Shown piece after piece: positions 56,595-64,000 of a stretch of DNA of 64,000 bases. The DNA lies in the NCBI RefSeq assembly GCF_958979055.1, contig NC_084893.1, positions 26,863,487-26,927,486 of the forward strand, written 5' to 3'. A program made the position numbers and the translations under genes. A model generated the notes under the pieces. The model was given only the letters and a program-made list of their open reading frames with translations. It ran no database searches and had not been told where the DNA came from. Positions within the stretch are counted from its first letter, which is position 1, and each line of letters starts with the position of its first letter. The DNA is from Alnus glutinosa (lineage: Eukaryota; Streptophyta; Magnoliopsida; Fagales; Betulaceae).

Positions 56595-56626
<32 letters not shown>
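54933..56626. mobile_element. Unclassified A/T-rich composite element with inverted ends
   Basis: Absent from copy 1, where TTGATTATATA runs straight into TTTGGGC. Arms at about 55068-55190 (GAGTTCTTCCTTAGAATGGC, ATAGTGACACGTG, TTTTTTAGTGACTAAACCGG) and 56475-56605 are inverted copies of each other. Internal partial copies lie at about 55255-55350 and 55600-55790. No coding capacity. The left 130 bp (CGTAATCCGTGCGATGCGCG) lies outside the arms, so at least two insertions may be combined. Confidence 0.6.
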
Positions 56627-56630
<4 letters not shown>

Positions 56631-56751
56631 ATGATTTGGGCTATATCTATATAGTCTTTTGCAATTATTCTTATTATGTAATTACGACCCATGACAGAAA
56701 TGCAATGTACGATAAGCATGATACCAGTTACACTGTAAAGAGTTTACAGAG

Positions 56752-59000
56752 CTAACATAGTTTCCTTGGCACAAGTTTGATTGGTAGACCTTGAGTTGGT
56801 ACTGGCATGGGATCTCTGCTGAAAGAATTGTCTGCGCAAAGCTTCCATGTGAACTGAGTTACCAGATAATGAATTGTGACAAGGGTTTCGATTCTTGCAA
56901 ACTCATATCCTGGACATATTCGAGGACCTGCTCCGAATGCAACAAACGTGTAGGGTGGAACCGATGCTTGGTTCTCAAATCTACTTGGGTCAAACTTTGT
57001 TGGTTCTGGGAATATGCTACTGTCCATATGGGTCGTTGGTGCAGCCCAGAATATCTGAACGCCAAAATAGATGGGTTTCAATTTTATAATGGTTTCAAAG
57101 AGTGACTTATCAAAAAAAAAAAAAAAAAAATTGTTTCCAAGAGTGATATATAGTGGAACATCTAAAGAGGAGACATAGCTTTTACTTACCTGCCACCCTT
57201 TAGGAATTAGGTATCCATCGTATTCAATATCTTTCATGGCCTTCCTAAAGTTACCAAAGGCAGGAGGAATCATCCGCAATGTTTCCAATGCTACTCTCCA
57301 AGTGTACTTCATTTTGGCTAGGTCTTCCCACGTTAGAAACTCTCCCGAGGGCTTGGTCTTTGCTATCTCTTCCTGTTCTGCAAAATCATGAGCATCCCAC
57401 TCATCATCTTATTTGAGCAGAGTTCAATATAATTGAACCATTTAATGAGTTCTCTCAATCAATTTTCCTGATTGGCATCACCTAATTCACTGTGCTTTCA
57501 AGACGAGATTTGCTTTAACTCTAGTTATTTAATCACCGGAGATTTCCTATTGATAAAATAAATGGTGAAGATAGCAAGACGAATCTTAACCTTTACCACT
57601 GTCACTGAGTTTTTCCCCAATTTTGCAATCTTCATTGTTTATTTGAACAATAGGAGATATCCAATGATTAAATAACTGTAGTATGGAGGCTAATCAAATC
57701 CCTTTAGAACGAGTTTACAACAGGGTTTATAACTATGGTCTATTGTGTATTATTTTCTAGGTAACTTGATCTTAAGCTATCATCATTGCATTGAGAGAGA
57801 GTATGATGCATACCTTGAAGAACAGCTGCATACACAGTAGGTTCATTTGCTAGAAGCCTCATTATGAAAGTCATCAGAACAGATGAAGTATCGTGTCCTG
57901 CAACCATGACAAGTATGACATTGTGGACAATCTCATTCTCTTTTAGTACTTCTTCACCTCCTTGCGCATGCTAAGCAAACAAGTGATGAGGTCTTGGTGA
58001 GGAGAAGCACCCTTCTGCTCCAGTTCCACTCTCTTCTCACGTATGAGGTCCTTAACCATGTTTTGAACAGTTGCACTTGCTCTGAGGCCTCGGTTGTAGA
58101 GTGTGAATGGCAAGTTAATTGGAACCGACCACATCCCAAATAGCATCTCTTCGAAGCAAGCCACAAATTTTTCTCTTCGAGCTCCTCGCTCAACTCCGAA
58201 TAGAAGAGAGCAAATTATGTTGAATGTGAGGGTCTTCATGAGGGGCAACACCTATCAGTAATACAAACGTCACCCTTGTATCTTAATGTTGAATTTTTAG
58301 TTTAAACAACTAACCCCTGAACGCGAGGTTTGTGAAAACTCAATTTTTTAAGTTAAAATTTTCTATTAAAGTCTAATTGATGTAGTGTTCGTTTGGTTTA
58401 GAGGATTCAAATGTGCAGTTTGGCCTGCCTTTTTTAAAACCTGGAAAAATATATGTTTCAAGTACCAAGTTAGTACTGTTTTTTTTTTTTTGTGTAACAT
58501 CAACATACCTCAACCTGTTGCTTGCCTTGCCAATGCATCTGAAGGTGCTCCTTGACTTCTCCATCCATTTTCCCCACATACTGCTTTAATGATTCAGGCT
58601 TTAAGAATGATACAAGTGCCCCTCTAACACGCTTGTGATCTTCACCACTCAGCTCGAATATATTCCGATCGCCCACAATCATTCGAAACGACTGAGTTTG
58701 CTGGTAACTAATTGAGCTGCTATCACTGTTGAATACAAACTTGTTTGCAGCCTGTCCACAAACGAACACTGTTGGTTTGCCAAAGAGGCTTAACTTTGAT
58801 ATTGGACCATACTTTCTGATTCTTTCTTCTAGCCATTTTTCTGCGGTGTTGGCACGCATGGCTCGAAGAAGGCCAAGGCTTTGGCCCAAAAGGGGTATTC
58901 CAAGTGACCCTGGAGGCACCCTTTTTGATGATCTTCTTCCCCTTGCAAGGAGAAGGAAGATGGGAATGAGGAAGAGAAAGATAGCCAAGAAAATATTCAT
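56752..59000 (-). pseudogene. CYP716-type cytochrome P450 with one frameshift
   Basis: Four exons on the minus strand: 58509-59000, 57814-58251, 57190-57377, 56752-57054. With the frame kept, the product is about 473 aa, normal for CYP716. Visible are the N-terminal ER anchor (MNIFLAIFLFLIPIFLLL), the proline hinge PPGSLGIPLLGQS, the I-helix AGHDTSS, the ExxR helix ALETLRMIPP, and the heme-binding FGAGPRICPG with its cysteine. Plant CYP716 enzymes mostly oxidise triterpenoids. A single missing base near 57958 shifts the frame just before the I-helix and ends translation at KKY. All other sequence is clean and splice sites are good, so this is either a very recent pseudogene or a sequencing error. 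The start at 59000 is preferred over the ATG at 59099 because the membrane anchor follows directly. Confidence 0.88.
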
Positions 59001-59429
59001 TATTTTTGTGTGGCTTTGGTGTATAGAAGTGAAAGGGGGTGTTGGGGGGGTTTTAATAGATTGGTTTAAGAGAGATAGAGAGTTGATGGTGCAAGGCATC
59101 TGTTGTTCTGAGAACTTAGAAGGAACTGGACAGCCTTTTTAAGAGAGTGAAAGGTCAAATTTTCCGTCTCTCTGTCCTTCAATGATCAGATGAAAAAGAC
59201 TTCTTCATTGTAATGCCAAATGCATGAAGACAAGTTATATATGTTTTTTATTTTCCTTCTCAGGGCAATCATAAACCAAATTTCTATGTGAATGATTCTT
59301 TTATTGGCCAATATGTAACTAATTGAGACCTCTTAAGCTATTTTTATTAATGGTTTTGAAAGGTGTGTTTTTTTTTTTTTTTTAAAATAATAATTAATTT
59401 GAAAATGTTTTTTTTTTTTTTTTTTTTTT
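59001..59429. other. P450 upstream region, cut off by a LINE
   Basis: About 410 bp of 5' leader and promoter, ending in a T-rich stretch (T runs at about 59370-59385 and 59408-59429). The latter is the poly(A) tail of the LINE upstream. No other feature is seen. Confidence 0.6.
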
Positions 59430-62400
59430 GAAGCTGGCATGTATTAAACAAAAGAAGAATACACATCAGACCCGGACGAGACCAACCCCAACACACAGGA
59501 GGGGAAAGAGTTTAACCACACACGGCTTTGAGGGTGAGAAATAGCATAATTGGCTAAGGAGTGGGCAACCTTATTCCCTTCACGCTTAACATGAGCAAAA
59601 GACCAGCAATCAAATCTTCTTAAGAGGACTTGAATATCGCCTATCAAATTGCCGAGGTGCCCAGCATCTTCATTAGCCCTATTGAGCTCTTGAACGACCT
59701 CCAACGCGTCACCCTCAATAATCACTGACCGAAGCCCCAGAAACAAACCGAATTCAGTACAAAGACGAGCACCAAAGGCCTCCGCCACTGAAGAGTCCGA
59801 AATATACCGTTGGGAGGAACATTTGGCAGCGATAACCTTCCCTTCAAAGTCACGGGCCACAACACCAACCCCAATCAATCTCTGATTCTTATCCAGAGCA
59901 GCGTCCCAATTCAACTTAACAAAGCCTTGAGGAGGTTTTCGCCACTGGACAGGCAGAGAGGGAGGCTGGACTTGAGTGTTCAACGACAAAAGGCTAGAAG
60001 CATCCCTAAAATCTGAGAGGGACTCTGAAGCACCTTTTATCAGGCACCCAGGGGGAGTGAAGACTCCGTCAAAGACGTACTTGTTTCGCCTGAACCAGAC
60101 CCGCTGAGCGACCATAGCAAAAAACTGAAGATCCTCGAGAGACAGTCTAGCGCTTAAAAGCCCGAAAAGAGTCAAAAAATCAGAATCTCCCGTGGAACAT
60201 TTTTGGATACGGGCTGGACAAGCAGACCACACCGCTTTAGCCGCTTCGCAAAGCCAAATAGCATGGATGCTGGATTCAAACTCAGTACCACATAACGGAC
60301 AGAGAGGATTGTCAACAACTTTTCTCTACCAGAGTTTCCCTTTAGTGGGAAGAATGTCATTACAGGCCCTCCAGAGAAACAATTGAACCGTTCTAGGGAT
60401 CTTTAGTTGCCAAATCAGCTTCCAACTTGACCTGGTGCTGGGAGTGAACGAGGAACAGCCCTTCTGACGATCCAAAAGTTCCAGATCAAGATTGTAAACG
60501 CTCTGGACCGAGAACAGCCCATTCTTTGTTCCTGCCCAAACCAACCTGTCCTTCATCAGCCGGGGACTGATCGGGATATTGCAAATCTGCTCCACCGTTT
60601 CTGCAGGGAAGATTTGCTCCAGCAGAGGTATGTTCCACCAGTTAGTCTCAAAATTGATCAAATCACTAACTCTCGCTTTTGGGCTAATATTCTGAATATT
60701 TACTTGAATCATATGGGTTTGTGTTGAAGGGATCCATTTGTCTTCTCTGATTTTAATGTTAGAACCATCCCCAATCTTCCACAAAAGGCCTTCTTTTATT
60801 AACGGTTTTGCTTCCCAAATACTTCTCCAAGCGTATGAAGGCCTAGAACCCAGGAGAGAGCCCAAAAAATACCCCGAAGAATAATATTTCTCCTGGAAAA
60901 TCCTTCCAACTAAGGATCCAGGGAACTTGGTAAGTCTCCACCCCCTGTTTTGCGAGAAGAGCATTATTAAAACTTGTTAGGTCCCGGTAACCTAGACCCC
61001 CACTCAGTTTGTTTCTTCCTAACCCACTCCAAGACATCCAGGCTATTTTTGAGTCATTCCCTTGGTGCCCCCACCAGAATTTCCCCATCATTGTGTTGAT
61101 ATCCCGGCACAGCTTTTTGGGGAGCCGAAAAACACTCATGGTGTATGTGGGAATAGCCTGAATGACAGATTTAAGGAGAATTTCCTTTCCAGCATGAGAC
61201 AGGAACTTCTCTTTCCAACCGTTAATGCGCTTCCAAATCCTCTCCTTTAAACCGTTAAAAGTAGAAATTCTGGATCTTCCAATAAGGGCTGGAAGCCCAA
61301 GATATTTCTCATATTGAGTGGTAGGACAAGCATCCATGCCTTGAAGGATCGATTGTCTGTCAACCTCTCGGGTATTTCGACTAAAAAAGATAGCAGTTTT
61401 CTCCCTGTTGACCTGCTGCCCCGAAGCTGCCTCATATATACCAAGAATGGTTTGGATATGAGACCACTCCTTAAGATTTGCCCGAGAGAAGAGAAGGCAA
61501 TCATCGGCGAAGAAGAGATGAAGAATTCTAGTTCCCCCACGGGAAAGAGGGACCCTTGAAATGAGACCTTCCTTAGAATAATGCTGTAACCATGAGCTTA
61601 GAACTTCCGCACATAGAATGAAGAGGTAGGGAGAGAGAGGATCTCCTTGGCGAAGCCCTCGGGAGGGAGTAATAAGGCCATTAGGCTGCCCATTTATGAG
61701 GATTGAGTAGGTAACGGTCCGGATGCAAGACATGAGGAGGGAAATCCACCGGTTTGCAAAACCAATCTTACGAAGCACACCCTCCACAAAATCCCATTCG
61801 ATCCTGTCGTAGGCTTTACTCATGTCGAGTTTCATAGCCATAAAGCCTTCCTTACCCTTTAATCGGGTATCCGTGGTGTGAAGGGTTTCGAAAGCCACTA
61901 GAATATTGTTAGTGATAAATCTCCCCGGAATAAATGCACTTTGTTCCGGGGAGATGATATGAGGAAGCACATGCTTAAGCCGGTTCGCCAACATTTTAGA
62001 AATAATTTTGTATACCACGTTACATAAACTAATCGGCCTAAATTCATTCACCCTTGAAGGAGAGTTCACCTTAGGGATAAGACAAATATAGGTGGCATTA
62101 ATCTCAGTTTCAACCAGCCCCCTATTAAGAACCTCCAGAACTGCCCTAGTGATATCCGGGCCAACTAACCCCCAAGAATTTTGAAAAAAGCCGGCTGAAA
62201 AGCCATTCGGACCCGGGGATTTAAGGGGGTGCATTTGAAAAAGTGCATGTTTAACCTCATCCCCTGTAAAAGGCTGAAGGAGAAACTGATTCATGTTATC
62301 AGAGATACGACAATCTATATGGTTAAGGCATTCTTCAATTCCAACAGGGCATTGGGAAGAAAATAAGTGAGAATAAAAATCAACAAAAATTTTACTTACC

Positions 62401-63215
62401 TCCTTTCTCCTCCTCCAGACCCTTCCTTCATCATCAGTAACACTACGGATGGAGTTCAGTTTCCTCCTCTGATTCGCCCACGAGTGAAAGAACTGGGTAT
62501 TTTTGTCCCCTGCCAAGTACCAGTGTTGTTTGGCCCGTTGCTTCCACCTCATGTCTTCATGTTCCAGGATATCATTAATCTCCGCTTGAATAGATTTAAT
62601 TTCTACTAGGGAACCCGAGTTGGACCTATTTTGAAGCTCCAAAAGTTGTTCCTTCTTCTTTTTCAGTATCTCATCCACCTTCCCAAATTTTCTTTTACTC
62701 CACCTAAGGAGCTCCCTTTGACAAGAGGAAAGACGGTGCATAATCCCCAATATAGAGTCCCCTTCAAGCCTGTCCTGATTCCACACCGATTGAATCAGAC
62801 CTTGATACTTTGCATCCCTTGACCATGCTGCTTCAAACTTAAATCCCCTTCTGCATTGCTTATAAACCTCTTTTTTTCCCTTGAAAGAAACCAAAATGGG
62901 GTTATGGTCAGAACAAATGGCCTCCAAAACAGCCACTGCTGCGCCTGGGAAAAGAAGGCACCACTCCCGGTTTCCCAAAGCCCTATCAAGCCTCTCTTGA
63001 ATAAAAGAGTTATCAGTGTGCCGGTTATTCCAAGTGAATCTAGGACCGGTGAAACCCAAGTCACTTAACTCACAGTCCTCCAGAGCCTCCCGAAAAGCAG
63101 CCATCTGGGATTCACGTCTAGGCCCCGCCCCATCCTTTTCTGCTTGCTCAAGGATTTCGTTAAAATTCCCTACACAGCACCAGGGTAAAGAAGGATTGCC
63201 TTTTAGGTGTTTCAG
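59408..63215 (-). mobile_element. 5'-truncated L1-type LINE upstream of the P450
   Basis: Poly(A) tail (22 T on the + strand, 59408-59429) at the 3' end. The 5' end is truncated inside the endonuclease at about 63215. It lies in the same orientation as the P450, ending about 410 bp before its start codon. I could not identify a clear target duplication. Confidence 0.9.
59444..63205 (-). pseudogene. LINE ORF2: partial endonuclease, reverse transcriptase, RNase H
   Basis: Endonuclease remnant from about 63205 (CVGNFNEIL, then LSDLGFTGPRFTWNNRH, RLDRALGN, CSDHNPIL). Frame 60843-63104 (753 codons) holds the reverse transcriptase: HPLKSPGPNGFSAGFFQ, KLDMSKAYDRIEWDF, GLRQGDPLSPYLFILCAE, LFFADDCLLFSRAN, YEKYLGLPALIGRS. 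A frameshift near 60955 leads to zf-RVT (60326-60964: WKLIWQLKIPRTVQLFLWRA). One stop at 60326 precedes RNase H (59444-60232: KLNWDAALDKN, IIEGDALEVVQ, HVKREGNKVAHSLA). Only two lesions are seen in about 3.7 kb, so the insertion is young. Confidence 0.93.
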
Positions 63216-63519
63216 TTGATGCGATATGAAGTTTAGAAATATTTTTGGTGGGGTCTATATCTTTATTTTAAAAAAATATTCTTTTCGGGGTCCACTAAAA
63301 AAAAAATGTTTGGGCAGACATTTTGAAATGCGTTTACTAATCCAAATAATTCAAGACATACCTACTTTGGCATTTGTTAATTGTCTGCAATTTAGGGTTA
63401 CTAGCTATCTTAGTGCTTTTGTTATTGGAATGGGTGCTTTTGTCTGTTGATGATTTTCGATTTTTCGCTCTAGAGATTTCCTTTCGATATCCAAAATCCA
63501 TGGACGATGGGGTGGTTTT

Positions 63520-63862
63520 AAGAAGTAATTCTAGAAGTCTTTCGCGTGTTATTTTTGTGTCCATTTAAAAATGAAGTAGCTTTTAAAATTACAATTTGAT
63601 CAAAATTCAATAGTGGTCAATTGAGTAATACTACATATCACCCTTGTGTCCTCCCAAAATTGATGTGGCTCTTAAAATCACCATTGAATTTATGATAAAC
63701 CACTATTGGATTTTGATCCAATGGTGATTTTAAGAGCCACGTCAATTTTGGGGGAATACAAATGTGATATGTAGCATTACTCGTGATCAATCATAAGCTC
63801 AATGGTGATTTTAAAAGCCACCTCATTTTTGGAGGAACACAAGAGGGATTCTAGCATTACTC
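63520..63862. repeat. MITE inserted in the gene X fragment
   Basis: Flanked by GGTTTT at 63514-63519 and 63863-63868, inside exon-3-derived sequence. Arms: AGTAATTCTAGAAGTC...AAATGAAGTAGCTTTTAAAAT on the left; AAAAGCCACCTCATTTTTGGAGG...TTCTAGCATTACTC on the right. It carries a second MITE at its centre. Confidence 0.75.
63623..63782. repeat. Inner MITE nested in 63520-63862
   Basis: About 64-bp arms, nearly perfect: GAGTAATACTACATATCACC...CTCTTAAAATCACCATTG and its complement ending GTGATATGTAGCATTACTC. It shares terminal sequence with the outer element, so the two belong to related families. Confidence 0.82.
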
Positions 63863-63898
63863 GGTTTTGAGACTCCGGAGAAGTGGGTCAGTGGAGCG

Positions 63899-64000
63899 AA
63901 TAATTCTAGAAGTCTCTCATGTATCACTCTTGCGTCCCTCCAAAAATGAAGTGGCTTTTAAAATTATAAATTGATCAAAATTCAATAGTGATCAATTATA
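63899..64000. repeat. Third MITE of the same family, runs off the window
   Basis: Begins AATTCTAGAAGTCTCTCATG and continues with AAAAATGAAGTGGCTTTTAAAAT, like the left arm of the MITE at 63520. Only the left arm is inside the window. Confidence 0.65.

Larger units (their letters stand above)
63350..63898 (+). pseudogene. Gene X fragment (third copy), with MITE inserted
   Basis: 63350-63425 matches gene X intron 1 (AAGACATACCT, TTGTTAATTGTCTGCAATTT, TATCTTAGTGCTTTTGTTAT; copy 1 about 11260-11357). 63475-63519 matches exon 3 (GAGATTTCCTT.CGATATCCAAAATCC ... GATGGGGTGGTTTT; copy 1 about 12661-12705), and 63863-63898 continues the exon (GGTTTTGAGAC, GAGAAGTGGGTCAGTGGAGC). More than 1.3 kb between intron 1 and exon 3 is deleted. 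Non-functional relic on the far side of the P450. Confidence 0.85.

Overview
This window is nuclear DNA from a flowering plant, probably a woody eudicot. The evidence is GT-AG introns, a chloroplast lipid desaturase, a CYP716-type cytochrome P450, and many plant L1-type LINEs, Ty1/copia, Mutator (MULE) and hAT elements and MITEs. I cannot name the species from sequence alone.

Host genes from left to right: SNF8/VPS22 (ESCRT-II subunit, + strand, seven exons, 249 aa); FAD4 (chloroplast phosphatidylglycerol desaturase, - strand, intronless); 'gene X' (+ strand, seven exons, 524 aa, secreted or ER-routed protein of unknown function); a second block with a truncated FAD4 pseudogene and a second, intact copy of gene X (X', 523 aa); a CYP716-type P450 (- strand, four exons, one 1-nt frameshift); and a small gene-X fragment at the right edge. 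From memory, the order VPS22 - FAD4 - gene X matches Arabidopsis At4g27040 - At4g27030 - At4g27020, which supports all three calls.

The main event is a tandem duplication of the FAD4 + gene X unit. Copy 1 runs about 5490-17168 and is compact. Copy 2 runs about 19645-56660 and is inflated from about 12 kb to 37 kb by nested insertions. A decayed LINE sits exactly at the junction, followed by a 33-nt snap-back inverted repeat. Copy 2 holds, in order: a gutted small LTR element (20952-22935); a hAT-type element with an 8-bp target duplication (24604-25477); a decayed LINE (25590-34930) that itself contains a small hAT-like insert, a 6.2-kb unclassified insertion (with a MULE fragment and another hAT inside) and a MITE; a Ty1/copia element (36944-45537) in intron 4 of X', with an L1 LINE inside the copia; and a full-length 7.3-kb MULE (47338-54642) just downstream of X'.

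The MULE is the most complete mobile system. It has near-identical 1029-bp terminal inverted repeats, a perfect 9-bp target duplication whose empty site survives in copy 1, a four-exon 893-aa MURA-type transposase with all expected domains, and a convergent second gene encoding a GRF zinc finger, coiled coil and membrane anchor. Gene X is the most interesting host gene. The order of its conserved blocks (a Gly-Asp turn, then a Gly-His block, then a Ser-Cys block) suggests a permuted papain-like (NlpC/P60 or YiiX-like) fold. This is inference only.
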